Below are positions 7,611 through 16,539 of a stretch of DNA of 64,000 bases, in pieces. The stretch comes from Zhongshania marina. Its GTDB lineage: Bacteria > Pseudomonadota > Gammaproteobacteria > Pseudomonadales > Spongiibacteraceae. A model generated the notes under the pieces. That model ran no database searches. It was not told where the DNA came from and saw only the letters and a list, made by a program, of their open reading frames with translations. A program made the translations under genes and the position numbers. Position 1 is the stretch's first letter, and each line of letters starts with the position of its first letter. The stretch is taken from NCBI RefSeq assembly GCF_002915595.1, contig NZ_PQGG01000021.1, positions 1 through 64,000 on the forward strand, written 5' to 3'.

Positions 7611-8777
7611 ATGGATTTCTCAATCTCAGAAGACCACCAAGCCTTACGCGAAGGCGTTGCGGCGGTAATGAAAAAATTCGATGCCGACTACTGGCTAGAG
7701 CGCGACGAAGACGGCGAATTCCCTAGGGAATACCACCGTGCTATGGCCGATGCCGGCTGGCTTGGTATTACCATGCCAGAAGAATACGGCGGTTCTGGCT
7801 TGGGTGTAACTGAAGCGGCAATCATGATGCACGAAATCGCCAGCCACGGCGGCGGCATGGCGGCAACGTCAGCAGTACATATAAATTTATTTGGACCACA
7901 CCCAATTGTGGTTAAAGCCAGCCACGAGCAAAAGCAACGCTGGATTCCACGCTTGGTATCTGGCGAGGACCAGTGCTGCTTCGGTTTCACCGAGCCGAAC
8001 GCGGGTTTAAACACCACCCAAATCACCACCTTTGCTCAAAAGGTAGAGGGTGGCTATATCGTTAACGGTCAAAAGGTGTGGACCTCTACCGGTCAAGTCG
8101 CCAACAAAATTATGTTGCTAGCGCGCACCACCAAAATTGAAGACTGCAAAAAGCCCACCGACGGCATCTCGATTTTCTATACCGATATGGACCGCAGCAA
8201 GATTGAAGTAACACGCATCCCTAAAATGGGCCGTAAATGTGTTGACTCCAACTCGACCTTTATCGATGGCCTATTTGTACCCGACGAAGACCTCATTGGC
8301 GAAGAAGGCAAAGGCTTTTCCTACATCCTACACAGCCTGAACCCCGAGCGTATTCTTATTGCTGTTGAAGCTATAGGCATTGGCCAAGACGCCCTGCGTC
8401 GAGCCACTCAATATGCAAAAGAGCGCGAAGTATTCGGACGCCAAATTGGTAAAAATCAAAGCATTCAACACCCGCTTGCAGAAAACTGGATGTACTTGGA
8501 AGCGGCCTTTAACACTGCCATGAAAGCAGCCTGGTTATACGACAATAATCAGCCCTGCGGCGCAGAGGCAAACACCGCAAAATTCCTAGGTGCCCGCGCC
8601 GGCTACGATGCATGTTTCCAAGCTGTACTCACACACGGCGGCATGGGTTACGCTAAGGAATATCATGTCGAGCGTTTACTGCGCGAAGTCACTGTGACCC
8701 GTATTGCACCCATCACCGAACAGCTAATTAGCTGCTTCATCGCTGAGAAAGTTCTCGGTCTGCCAAAGAGTTATTAA
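7611..8777 (+). CDS. Acyl-CoA dehydrogenase
   Basis: A 388-residue flavin dehydrogenase. TEPNAGLNTT (127-136) is the FAD-binding segment, GKGFSYILHSLNPERILIA contains the probable catalytic glutamate E247 at the helix-G position, and THGGMGYAKEYHVERLLREV is the conserved C-terminal block. The classical YEGT glutamate is replaced by an IAPITEQ stretch. It differs clearly from the two similar dehydrogenases elsewhere in the island, suggesting a separate substrate. A GAGGG Shine-Dalgarno site precedes the ATG. The stop codon is two bases from the start of the following SDR gene. Confidence 0.9.
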   Translation: MDFSISEDHQALREGVAAVMKKFDADYWLERDEDGEFPREYHRAMADAGWLGITMPEEYGGSGLGVTEAAIMMHEIASHGGGMAATSAVHINLFGPHPIVVKASHEQKQRWIPRLVSGEDQCCFGFTEPNAGLNTTQITTFAQKVEGGYIVNGQKVWTSTGQVANKIMLLARTTKIEDCKKPTDGISIFYTDMDRSKIEVTRIPKMGRKCVDSNSTFIDGLFVPDEDLIGEEGKGFSYILHSLNPERILIAVEAIGIGQDALRRATQYAKEREVFGRQIGKNQSIQHPLAENWMYLEAAFNTAMKAAWLYDNNQPCGAEANTAKFLGARAGYDACFQAVLTHGGMGYAKEYHVERLLREVTVTRIAPITEQLISCFIAEKVLGLPKSY

Positions 8778-8779
8778 TT

Positions 8780-9691
8780 ATGAGTATGCTGACAAGAAAA
8801 ACAGTTTTAGTAACAGGCGGTGGTCGTGGTGTTGGCCGCGCCATCGCACTTGCCGCAGCGGAAGCTGGTGCCAATGTTGCCGTTAACGACTTAGGCGTAT
8901 CACTACAAGGCGATAGCACTGGCGACAGCCCTGCCCATGAAGTGGTAAAAGAAATCGAGGCAATGGGCGGCAAAGCCATCGCACTTACCGACAGCGTCGG
9001 TAATTGGGATGCCGCTCACAGCATGATCGAAACCACAGTTAAAACCTTTGGCAGCATTGACGCCGTTATTAACAATGCGGGCAATTTGCGCGATGTTATT
9101 TTTCATAAAATGACAGAGGACGATTTCGACGCCGTTATTAATGTGCACCTTAAAGGCACCTTCAATATGAGCCGTGCCGCCGCACCTTACTTTAAAGAGC
9201 AGGCCGGCGGTGCCTTTTTACACATGACATCAACCTCGGGTTTGATTGGTAATTTCGGACAGGCAAATTACTGTGCCGCTAAGCTGGGTATTGTTGGTAT
9301 GTCTAAAGCCATAGCTCTAGATATGCAGCGTTTCGGTGTACGCTCTAATGCCGTTGCACCGTTTGCGTGGACGCGGATGGTAAGCTCTATTCCAAATGAA
9401 ACACCGGAACAGAAAAAACGTGTCGAAGGCTTAATGAAACTAGTACCTGAGCGCCTAGCGCCCTTTGCAGTAGCCATGTGTTCAGATCAAGCCAAGCATG
9501 TTACCGGGCAGGTATTTGGCGTGCGCAACAATGAAATTTATTTGTTCTCGCAAAGCCGCCCTATTCGCACCGCACACAGCGGCGAAGGCTGGACACCCGA
9601 AACCGTTATCGATCGAGTTTTACCGATGTTTGAAAACGATTTTTATCCCTTGCATAAATCCGGTGATGTATTCACTTGGGATCCAGTTTAG
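8780..9691 (+). CDS. Short-chain dehydrogenase like the N-terminal domain of peroxisomal MFE-2
   Basis: A 303-residue SDR. VTGGGRGVG (11-19) binds NAD(P), NNAGNLRD follows (98-105), and S151/S153, Y164 and K168 (YCAAK) form the catalytic set. The early insertion VNDLG...GDS and overall length resemble the (3R)-hydroxyacyl-CoA dehydrogenase domain of multifunctional enzyme 2/17-beta-HSD4. The next gene is a hydratase-2-type MaoC protein, which is the domain following the SDR in MFE-2, so the two genes look like a split MFE-2. It likely oxidises a (3R)-hydroxyacyl-CoA to the 3-keto form for the thiolase. Confidence 0.85.
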   Translation: MSMLTRKTVLVTGGGRGVGRAIALAAAEAGANVAVNDLGVSLQGDSTGDSPAHEVVKEIEAMGGKAIALTDSVGNWDAAHSMIETTVKTFGSIDAVINNAGNLRDVIFHKMTEDDFDAVINVHLKGTFNMSRAAAPYFKEQAGGAFLHMTSTSGLIGNFGQANYCAAKLGIVGMSKAIALDMQRFGVRSNAVAPFAWTRMVSSIPNETPEQKKRVEGLMKLVPERLAPFAVAMCSDQAKHVTGQVFGVRNNEIYLFSQSRPIRTAHSGEGWTPETVIDRVLPMFENDFYPLHKSGDVFTWDPV

Positions 9692-9711
9692 GTTTAAGGA
9701 CAAAACATAGT

Positions 9712-10566
9712 ATGGCAATTGATTCCAACACTCTGCTTAACTGGCAATTTGATGACGTTGAGCATAGCTACAACGAACGCGATAGCATTCTGTATGCGCT
9801 GGGTGTGGGCTTAGGCCGCGACCCTTTAAATCGCGACGAGCTGAATTATGTTTATGAGCAAAACTTAAAAACATTACCTACCATGGCCGTCACTATGGCG
9901 ACTTTAGGCATGTGGGTGAAAAATCCAGCGACAGGTATTACGTGGAATAAACTTGTTCACAGCGGCCAAAACGCGATTTTTCATCACCCTCTGCCCTCGG
10001 CTGGCAAAGTGATAGGTAAAGCAGAAATCAGTGAAGTCTACGATCGTGGGGCGGAGAAAGGTGCCGTCATCGTCGTCAAGCGTTCCATTTATGATGCCGA
10101 AACCGAGGTTTGCTACTGCACTTTGGAGCAGACCCTAATGCTCCGCGCCGACGGCGGCTTTGGCGGTGCCACACTGCCAAAAGACAATCAGGTGACCATG
10201 CCTGATCGACAAGCTGATGTGCGTCTAAGCCAAGAAACCACGCCAGGACAGGCCATCATTTATCGCCTCTCTGGCGATTGGAACCCTTTGCATATTGACC
10301 CCGACGTTGCCACCCAAGCGGGCTTCTCACAGCCTATATTACACGGCTACTGCAGCTACGCAATTGCAGGCTGGGCCGTTTGCCAAGCAGCAAAACAACC
10401 CGCCTCTGCACTGAAGGAATTAAGTGCGCAATTTACCTTTCCAGTTTTGCCTGGAAACAGTATTGAATTTGAATTCTGGCAACAGAGTGAAAATGAATGG
10501 CTATTTAATGCCACGTCTAATGGGAAGCTTGTATTAAATAAATGCAGGGCCCGTTTTAGTAGTTAA
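9712..10566 (+). CDS. MaoC-like (R)-specific enoyl-CoA hydratase (hydratase 2)
   Basis: A 284-residue double hot-dog protein. YRLSGDWNPLHIDP (184-197) is the hydratase-2 signature with catalytic D189 and H194, and it is followed by GFSQPILHGYCSYA. The N-terminal half is the inactive hot dog that holds the acyl chain, as in the hydratase domain of MFE-2. I prefer ATG 9712, preceded by a TAAGGA Shine-Dalgarno sequence, over an in-frame start at 9676 that overlaps the SDR gene. With the SDR it would convert trans-2-enoyl-CoA to 3-ketoacyl-CoA through the R intermediate. Confidence 0.85.
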   Translation: MAIDSNTLLNWQFDDVEHSYNERDSILYALGVGLGRDPLNRDELNYVYEQNLKTLPTMAVTMATLGMWVKNPATGITWNKLVHSGQNAIFHHPLPSAGKVIGKAEISEVYDRGAEKGAVIVVKRSIYDAETEVCYCTLEQTLMLRADGGFGGATLPKDNQVTMPDRQADVRLSQETTPGQAIIYRLSGDWNPLHIDPDVATQAGFSQPILHGYCSYAIAGWAVCQAAKQPASALKELSAQFTFPVLPGNSIEFEFWQQSENEWLFNATSNGKLVLNKCRARFSS

Positions 10567-10607
10567 TGTTTTTATACGCTGAACAATAATCAAAAAGGAA
10601 ACTAGCT

Positions 10608-10973
10608 ATGACCGCGCAAAATATTAAACATGCTGTATTTTTACTGTTGGGCATAATCGCCATGCTATTAACGTGGCCCCACGCTTTTGATTGGATGGCG
10701 AACGGCGGCAATATCCTAAACCCTGTCGCATTTTTCGGTGATGCCATTGCTGAAGGTGGAACCGCAGCCTTTTTAAGCATCGACATGATGATTGCCTGGG
10801 CAGTGTTCATGATATGGGTAGTCTTTGACACCCACCGCATTGGAATGGGCATGAAGTGGGGCTGGTTTTTTGTCGCACTTTCTTATATCGGTGTGTCGTT
10901 TACCTTTCCAGTATATTTAATTGTTCGCGAGCGCTATATCGACAAACACCGCACTGAACGCAATATTAGCTAA
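10608..10973 (+). CDS. DUF2834 small membrane protein
   Basis: A 121-residue protein with three hydrophobic spans (about 8-26, 58-77, 86-106) and a charged tail (RERYIDKHRTERNIS). The order of the spans and the conserved D and DTHRIGM-type loop fit the DUF2834 family, whose function is unknown. A clear AAAGGA ribosome site precedes the ATG. It closes the plus-strand operon and ends 15 bases from the convergent LysR gene. A role in uptake of the substrate is possible but only inferred from position. Confidence 0.75.
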   Translation: MTAQNIKHAVFLLLGIIAMLLTWPHAFDWMANGGNILNPVAFFGDAIAEGGTAAFLSIDMMIAWAVFMIWVVFDTHRIGMGMKWGWFFVALSYIGVSFTFPVYLIVRERYIDKHRTERNIS

Positions 10974-10988
10974 GCCAGTTAGAGTGTG

Positions 10989-11897
10989 TTATTTCCGAGC
11001 TGTATCTGCCCAATGCGGCTCGGACTCCAATATATCTACCAAAGCAGCCATCGGCGGGCTCGGCAACCACTTTGAATGATAGGCAATAGCAAGTGGTATT
11101 GGCGTCGTCGCCACCTTTAAAATTGTAAAATTCTCTAAGAATTGCATATTCTTTCTGTAACTTGCACCAACGGTTCCTATCGTGTCCGAGGCTTGCACAA
11201 TCTTACAGGCAGAAGCAAAGTGACCAATGATATGTAGCTGCTGACTTGCCGGAATTTCCGGCTGTCCGAATAACTCCTGCATCAACTCCGGCGTCGCCAC
11301 GCTCTTATCTGCAAGCGCCATGGGATAGCGATTTAAATCAGCTATTTTTGGCCTTGGCTTATCACACAGCGGGTGGCCCTTGCGCACAAAGAAGCAAATC
11401 CCAAATGGTTCTAGCGTATGCACAGTAAATTGATTTTGCTGACGAATCGCGGGCGCAGGCCCGACCAATAAATCAATATCACGATTTTTTAAATGCTGGA
11501 TACTTTGCTCAATCCAACCTGCGGTTTGTTCGATACGCAGCTCCGGAAATTGACTTAGTATTTTAGGCAAGGCCATATTAAGCAGGGACACCAACGATGG
11601 TGGACACACTCCGACCCGCAGGCGCGAACCACTCAACTGCCGTCCCGATTTGGTATCGGCACTTAATTGCTCTAAGTCGGCAACAATGCGCGCAGCCCTA
11701 TCGATAAAGGCCCGCCCCTGCGCAGTGGCATACACCCCTTTGGCATGGCGCTCGAACAAGGCAAAACCCGCCTCCGCCTCTATTTCAGCAACACTTTTAG
11801 TTAATGCAGACTGGGTAATATGAATTGCTTTTGATGCCGCAGTAAACGAACCACTGCGATCCACCGCCACCACATGTTTCAATTTTGTCGGATTCAC
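10989..11897 (-). CDS. LysR-family transcriptional regulator
   Basis: About 302 residues. The N-terminal helix-turn-helix reads LKHVVAVDRSGSFTAASKAIHITQSALTKSV, followed by the LFER motif and a periplasmic-binding-like effector domain. I favour the GTG at 11897 (N-terminus NPTKLKH, the usual LysR beginning) because GGAA lies just upstream; an ATG at 11936 would add 13 residues and lacks a ribosome site. It is divergent from the acyl-CoA dehydrogenase at 12022, with a symmetric LysR-type operator between them, so it probably controls that operon and itself, in response to a pathway intermediate. Confidence 0.85.
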   Translation of the reverse strand: MNPTKLKHVVAVDRSGSFTAASKAIHITQSALTKSVAEIEAEAGFALFERHAKGVYATAQGRAFIDRAARIVADLEQLSADTKSGRQLSGSRLRVGVCPPSLVSLLNMALPKILSQFPELRIEQTAGWIEQSIQHLKNRDIDLLVGPAPAIRQQNQFTVHTLEPFGICFFVRKGHPLCDKPRPKIADLNRYPMALADKSVATPELMQELFGQPEIPASQQLHIIGHFASACKIVQASDTIGTVGASYRKNMQFLENFTILKVATTPIPLAIAYHSKWLPSPPMAALVDILESEPHWADTARK

Positions 11898-11960
11898 AGG
11901 GTATTCCAATAATGAATAATACAGAAATAATATCATTAGACGGAATGCCTGTCTTTTGCG

Positions 11961-11979
11961 AATCTCTAAACCCTAGATT
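11961..11979. promoter_or_regulatory. LysR-type operator candidate
   Basis: AATCT-N9-AGATT is an inverted repeat (11961-11965 and 11975-11979) containing the T-N11-A signature of LysR-type binding sites. It lies between the divergent LysR gene and the acyl-CoA dehydrogenase gene, 42 bases upstream of the latter's ATG. Confidence 0.5.
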
Positions 11980-12021
11980 CGCCGCGCCAATGAATACCGC
12001 AACAATACATGAGGAATATCT

Positions 12022-13158
12022 ATGCCAAAGCGCACGCTATATAGCGAAGATCACGACCTTTTTCGAGAAAGCGTCAAAAAAATGTACGCAAAAGAATTGG
12101 TGCCGTTTGTAGAAGAATGGGAAACCAAGGGTTTGGTCAGCCGAGAATTTTGGAAGGCCTGTGGCGACAATGGCATGCTACTACCCGATATTCCCGAAGC
12201 CTACGGCGGGGGCGGATTAGACTTTAAATTTAATGCCATTCTGCTTGAAGAAACCGCACTAGCGGGCACCACCGGCCCCGCTTTCGGCGTGCACAATGAC
12301 ATCGTTGCCCACTACATTCACAACTACGGTAGCGAAACTGTTAAAAGCCACTGGCTACCTAAAATGGCAAGCGGTGAGGCAATTGGCGCAATCTGCATGA
12401 GTGAGCCCAGCACCGGCAGCGACTTAAAGGCCGTGCGAACTAAATCCACCCCCGTCGATGGTGGATTTATATTAAACGGCTCTAAAACCTTTATCACTAA
12501 TGGCATTAACGCCGATGTTGCGGTTATTGCCGCCCGCGTCGGTGACGATAGCGGCGCTAAAGCGATCTCACTCTTTGTTGTTGCTTGTAATGAAAAAGGC
12601 TTTATCAAAGGCAATAAACTCAACAAGGTAGGAAATAGATCTTCAGACACCGCAGAATTATTTTTTGAAGACCTATTTGTCCCCACCGAAAATATGTTGG
12701 GCGAACAAGGTTCAGGCTTTATATACATGATGAAGGAGCTTCCGCAGGAGCGCATGTCAATTGCCATCTCCTGCCAAGCCGCAGCCCAGCACGCTTATGA
12801 TCTAGCCGTAGACTACGTCAAGGAACGCAAAGCCTTCGGCAAAGCCGTTATCGATTTTCAAAATACCCGTTTTGTGTTGGCAGATATGAAGGCCAAACTT
12901 CAAGTTGGTTGGGCGCATTTAGACGCCTGCATTCAAGCCCTCGTTGACAAAGAACTCACCACTACCGAGGCGGCTTCTGCGAAACTTTGGCACAGTGAAT
13001 TGCGCTGCGAAGTGGTCGATAACTGCCTGCAGATGTTTGGCGGCTATGGCTATATTGAAGAGTACGAAATTGCACGGCTGTGGCGCGACGCGCGAGTCAT
13101 GCGCATTTACGGCGGCACATCCGAAATCATGAAAGACTTAATCAGCCGCTCTATTTAA
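12022..13158 (+). CDS. Acyl-CoA dehydrogenase (IVD/LCAD-type active site)
   Basis: A 378-residue flavoprotein. MSEPSTGSDLKAVRT (126-140) is the FAD/substrate loop, and E243 in LPQERMSIAI is the likely catalytic base because the C-terminal motif is YGGTSEIM, without the MCAD-type YEGT glutamate. It is closely similar over its whole length to the gene at 347-1498. Transcribed divergently from LysR and 29 bases before the nitronate monooxygenase-like gene, so these two probably form the LysR-controlled unit. Confidence 0.9.
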   Translation: MPKRTLYSEDHDLFRESVKKMYAKELVPFVEEWETKGLVSREFWKACGDNGMLLPDIPEAYGGGGLDFKFNAILLEETALAGTTGPAFGVHNDIVAHYIHNYGSETVKSHWLPKMASGEAIGAICMSEPSTGSDLKAVRTKSTPVDGGFILNGSKTFITNGINADVAVIAARVGDDSGAKAISLFVVACNEKGFIKGNKLNKVGNRSSDTAELFFEDLFVPTENMLGEQGSGFIYMMKELPQERMSIAISCQAAAQHAYDLAVDYVKERKAFGKAVIDFQNTRFVLADMKAKLQVGWAHLDACIQALVDKELTTTEAASAKLWHSELRCEVVDNCLQMFGGYGYIEEYEIARLWRDARVMRIYGGTSEIMKDLISRSI

Positions 13159-13187
13159 CTCACTAAAATACAGAGGAGCCAATTACT

Positions 13188-14156
13188 ATGTCGCTACCCG
13201 AATTTATGACTAAACATCTCCGCCTACCGGTAATGGCCGCGCCGATGTTTATTGCTTCTACGCCAGAACAAGTTATTGAACAGTGTAAAGCCGGTGTTAT
13301 CGGCTCATTACCCGCCTTAAATGCCAGACCGCAGAGTCAGCTAGAAGACTGGATACTACAAATTCAAACCGCGCTCACTGAATACGATGCCGCAAACCCA
13401 GAGAGCCCTTCCGCCCCATTCGCCATTAACCAAATATCACACCCGACCAACGACCGACTAATGGGCGACCTAGACATAATCGCTAAATACAAAGTACCCA
13501 TCGTGATTATCAGTCTCTATGTTGCCCCGCAAATCTGCGAGGTTGTGCACTCATATGGCGGAATTGTGTTTAACGATGTTATCTCTAACCGCCAAGCCAA
13601 AAAGGCCGTCGACGGCGGTGTAGACGGCCTTATCGCTGTCGCTGCAGGCGCGGGTGGCCACACCGGTAGCACCTCACCCTTTGCTTTGGTTTCGGAAATT
13701 CGTGAATGGTGGGATGGTCCACTTGCGCTATCTGGCTGTATCGCTACCGGACAAAATATACTTGCCGCACTCGCAACGGGTGCAGATTTAGCCTATATCG
13801 GATCGCCATTTATCGCGACCAGCGAAGCCAATGTCATCGACGAGTATAAGGAGATGATTGTTGAAAGTAGCGCACAGGATATTATTAACTCAGACGCTTT
13901 TAGCGGTGCATCTGCTAACTTTCTGATTGGATCAATCAAGCGCGCAGGCCTAGATCCACAGAATTTAAAACGCAATCCAGAAAAATCTCTTGATGCCAGC
14001 GAAAACGGTCAAGCCTTGAATACATGGAAGGATATTTGGGGTTGCGGACAAGGTATTGCCGCGGTAAAGGAGGTCGTTAGCACAGCGGAGCTTATCGATC
14101 GAATGACACGTGAATTTGTCGCCGCCAAAGCGGACTTCGTCAAACGTATAAGCTAA
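13188..14156 (+). CDS. Nitronate monooxygenase / 2-nitropropane dioxygenase-like flavoprotein
   Basis: A 322-residue TIM-barrel FMN protein. LPVMAAPMFIAST (14-26), GGVDGLIAVAAGAGGHTGSTSPFAL (about 143-167, FMN phosphate and active-site His) and ALATGADLAYIGSPFIATSEA (about 196-216) are family signatures. Relatives oxidise alkyl nitronates, but many homologues next to fatty-acid or acyl-CoA genes act as enoyl reductases or have unknown roles. Here the neighbours are acyl-CoA enzymes, so a reductase or auxiliary oxidation step in the same pathway is as likely as nitronate detoxification. GAGGAGCC precedes the ATG. Confidence 0.8.
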   Translation: MSLPEFMTKHLRLPVMAAPMFIASTPEQVIEQCKAGVIGSLPALNARPQSQLEDWILQIQTALTEYDAANPESPSAPFAINQISHPTNDRLMGDLDIIAKYKVPIVIISLYVAPQICEVVHSYGGIVFNDVISNRQAKKAVDGGVDGLIAVAAGAGGHTGSTSPFALVSEIREWWDGPLALSGCIATGQNILAALATGADLAYIGSPFIATSEANVIDEYKEMIVESSAQDIINSDAFSGASANFLIGSIKRAGLDPQNLKRNPEKSLDASENGQALNTWKDIWGCGQGIAAVKEVVSTAELIDRMTREFVAAKADFVKRIS

Positions 14157-14205
14157 TCTTTCAAGCGGTGATCGACAGTCGTTCGCCGCGCATCTTGCTC
14201 AGCCC

Positions 14206-14949
14206 TTAGACTACCCGCGTCCAGTCCTGCAAATCATCGAGAATATATTGTTCCATCAAAGACTCAGCCTGATTCACTTCTCGCGACTGTATGGCCGCAG
14301 TTAACTGTTTACGCAATGCATTCATTTTTTGCGGCGGCCCAGACAAATTCCTACTTTCGCCACGATTTTGACTTAAGTAAAACCGGAATATTCTTCGCTG
14401 ATTACTGATCCGGTCTACTAGAATCTGCGAACGCGCCATAGCACTCATGCGATCATGAAAGATAGAAATTCCATCCGCCATAGCTCGGCGATCGTAGCTG
14501 GATTGAAAGGAGTTAAGAGAAAGGTCTTCAGCTATCGCGGCCAACTCTTCAGCCTCTATCGCCTCATGACGTTCGGCGGCAAAACGAGCAATTAGCGCTT
14601 CGGTGCGCGCAAACAACACATAGAAATCTTGTACGTCTTGTGAGGAAGGCGAAACGACACGACAACCAACCTGCGGAATAATTTCTAAATAGCCTATCGT
14701 ACCTAAATACAATACCGCCGATGATACCGGCTGCCGACTAGCACCAAACTCAGCAGCCAAAGAATAGATAGAGAGCGTTTCACCAAATCGATAATCGCCC
14801 CGCACAAGGCGCTCTTCCAGCTCTGCGGCTATTTCACCCGCCTTGCCCGACAAATCATTAGCGCGCACACCGCGCAATATAGATCGGTTCCACGCGGACC
14901 CCACGGCATTTGCGCCACGAGAATGAGGAGAGTGTTCAGATTGCGTCAT
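14206..14949 (-). CDS. GntR-family regulator with FCD-type effector domain
   Basis: About 247 residues. The winged-helix part (about 28-95) contains LVRGDYRFGETLSIYSLAAEFGASRQPVSSAVLYL. The all-helical C-terminal half fits the FCD ligand-binding domain, though the usual metal-binding histidines are sparse. I start at ATG 14949; a TTG at 14964 would add five residues. It faces the nitronate monooxygenase gene tail to tail and follows the CrtI-like gene on the same strand at a distance of about 130 bases. It probably represses one of the catabolic units in answer to an organic acid or acyl-CoA. Confidence 0.8.
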   Translation of the reverse strand: MTQSEHSPHSRGANAVGSAWNRSILRGVRANDLSGKAGEIAAELEERLVRGDYRFGETLSIYSLAAEFGASRQPVSSAVLYLGTIGYLEIIPQVGCRVVSPSSQDVQDFYVLFARTEALIARFAAERHEAIEAEELAAIAEDLSLNSFQSSYDRRAMADGISIFHDRMSAMARSQILVDRISNQRRIFRFYLSQNRGESRNLSGPPQKMNALRKQLTAAIQSREVNQAESLMEQYILDDLQDWTRVV

Positions 14950-15079
14950 CGTTAATTCAGCCAAAGTGCTTACGCGTGTAAAATATTTGTCGATATTCGG
15001 GGCCGTAATTCTTGCTCCGAGAGTCTAAATATCCGAGCACGCGTAATCAACACTTAACACGAGTATCTAAATACAATAC

Positions 15080-16486
15080 TCAACCCGCCAACAAGGCGTC
15101 CTTTTGCGGTGCAATAGCCTCAAACAACCCGATAGCGCTGGTAGCTGCGAGCTCTGTACCAATCCCGTTACCACCCGCCTCGCTTGATGAAAAGTACAAA
15201 CCTTTAAGTGGGCTAATTTGTGATGGACGCTTCTCGTGTACCTGGTCAATAGTTTGACCAATACCAATAATACAGCCCGTTTCACCGGCCATACCACGCA
15301 CCAGTGATGGTGGATCTACCCACACCTTTTCCACCTTACCATGCGCTTCTGGATACACTTCGTAGAAGGATCGCATCAAGGACTCACGCCACTCGTCCAT
15401 ATTTGCCCTAATATCTGGAGGACAAGCATGCAAAGACGTAATCATTTGCTTGCCAGGAGGAGCCAAATTCGGATCGAAATTACTTGGCGAGCCGAAACAG
15501 CCACCAATTAAATGAGGAACCTTGCCCTCCAGCATTTCATCGGTAACCTTACACGGGGGTGACTTGTCATCGGGGATGTAAATAACAACTTGCTTGTCTG
15601 TGATCTTTTCAGAAAGCAATACACGCAGCATGACACCATGGCTTGAATACGTCAGTTCATTAACGCGATCGACGTACTCCTTAGGGAAATGCTCTTCGCC
15701 AACCAAGCCCTGTACGGTTAATTTGAGATCGGCATTACTAATAATAACTGGCGCTCGGAATTCTTCACCCGCCTCAGTAATAACACCAACCGCTGCGCCG
15801 TTTTCAACGATAATTTCCTTAACCGGTGTTTCTGTCTTAACGGTACCGTTATATTTCTTCACTGCATCGATGTAAGCCAAAGCAACAGAGAAGTTACCAC
15901 CAGAAGGGTATGCAGTGGCGCGGCTAGACATTACCGCACGGAACGCAAGTATAAACTCCGCACAACTGGCGACATCCGCAGATACACAAAAGTACTGTGC
16001 GGCAAAGCTTTCAATTAACGTATACGCCATTGGATCGTAGGTATAGCTTTGCACCCAATCCTTCACTGGCACATACCATAGTTTGTCTAGCTCTTCGTCT
16101 GTCATAGTAAAAACAGAACTAAATAAACGCTTAAAATTGTCGCGCTCGGCTTCTGAAACGAAGTTGTACATGGATTGTTTCGTATACTTCTGCTGATCAC
16201 TTCCAACTTGTATATACGAGGTGCCGTTTAAATCGTTCCAGGGGATCGCATCAGGCATGTCAACACGGTTACAAACCTCCTGCAGCGGACCGACCTTGCC
16301 AAGACAATAAAAATGCCAACCTAAATCCATCATGACGCCATTGCGCTCATAAGAGATACAACGGCCACCAACATGTTTATTTCGCTCTAATAGCAACACA
16401 TTCCAACCAGCATGCGCCAACAACGCACCTATTGCGCCGCCACCAATACCACTGCCAATGACAATTGCATCGTATTGATTAGACAT
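15080..16486 (-). CDS. CrtI-like FAD-dependent oxidoreductase (phytoene desaturase / retinol saturase family)
   Basis: A 468-residue flavoprotein. It opens with DAIVIGSGIGGGAIGALLA, the FAD-binding GxGxxG fold, followed by LLERNKHVGGRC. Near the end GLYFSSSEAGGNGIGTELAATSAI is the C-terminal FAD-contacting block of the family. I chose ATG 16486 because GGGAG lies eight bases upstream; a start at 16516 is possible. Relatives desaturate or saturate isoprenoid chains and related hydrophobic substrates, and no carotenoid synthase genes (crtB/crtE) are nearby, so pigment synthesis is unlikely from this evidence. A 14-base perfect palindrome lies 40 bases upstream. Confidence 0.8.
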   Translation of the reverse strand: MSNQYDAIVIGSGIGGGAIGALLAHAGWNVLLLERNKHVGGRCISYERNGVMMDLGWHFYCLGKVGPLQEVCNRVDMPDAIPWNDLNGTSYIQVGSDQQKYTKQSMYNFVSEAERDNFKRLFSSVFTMTDEELDKLWYVPVKDWVQSYTYDPMAYTLIESFAAQYFCVSADVASCAEFILAFRAVMSSRATAYPSGGNFSVALAYIDAVKKYNGTVKTETPVKEIIVENGAAVGVITEAGEEFRAPVIISNADLKLTVQGLVGEEHFPKEYVDRVNELTYSSHGVMLRVLLSEKITDKQVVIYIPDDKSPPCKVTDEMLEGKVPHLIGGCFGSPSNFDPNLAPPGKQMITSLHACPPDIRANMDEWRESLMRSFYEVYPEAHGKVEKVWVDPPSLVRGMAGETGCIIGIGQTIDQVHEKRPSQISPLKGLYFSSSEAGGNGIGTELAATSAIGLFEAIAPQKDALLAG

Positions 16487-16525
16487 AGTTATTCTCCCAA
16501 CGAGGCCTGAATTCATAATTAACAG

Positions 16526-16539
16526 GCTAGCATGCTAGC
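16526..16539. promoter_or_regulatory. Perfect 14-base palindrome upstream of the CrtI-like gene
   Basis: GCTAGCATGCTAGC is fully self-complementary. It lies 40 bases upstream of the chosen start of the minus-strand oxidoreductase, a typical operator location. The regulator is unknown; the GntR neighbour at 14206 is one candidate. Confidence 0.45.

Noticed and set aside
10989-11936. Longer LysR start at 11936
   Set aside because: The added 13 residues are hydrophobic and atypical, and the upstream sequence has no ribosome site, while the GTG at 11897 does.
15080-16486. Carotenoid biosynthesis gene (crtI)
   Set aside because: The family is right, but no phytoene synthase or other pigment genes are nearby; the broader oxidoreductase name is safer.
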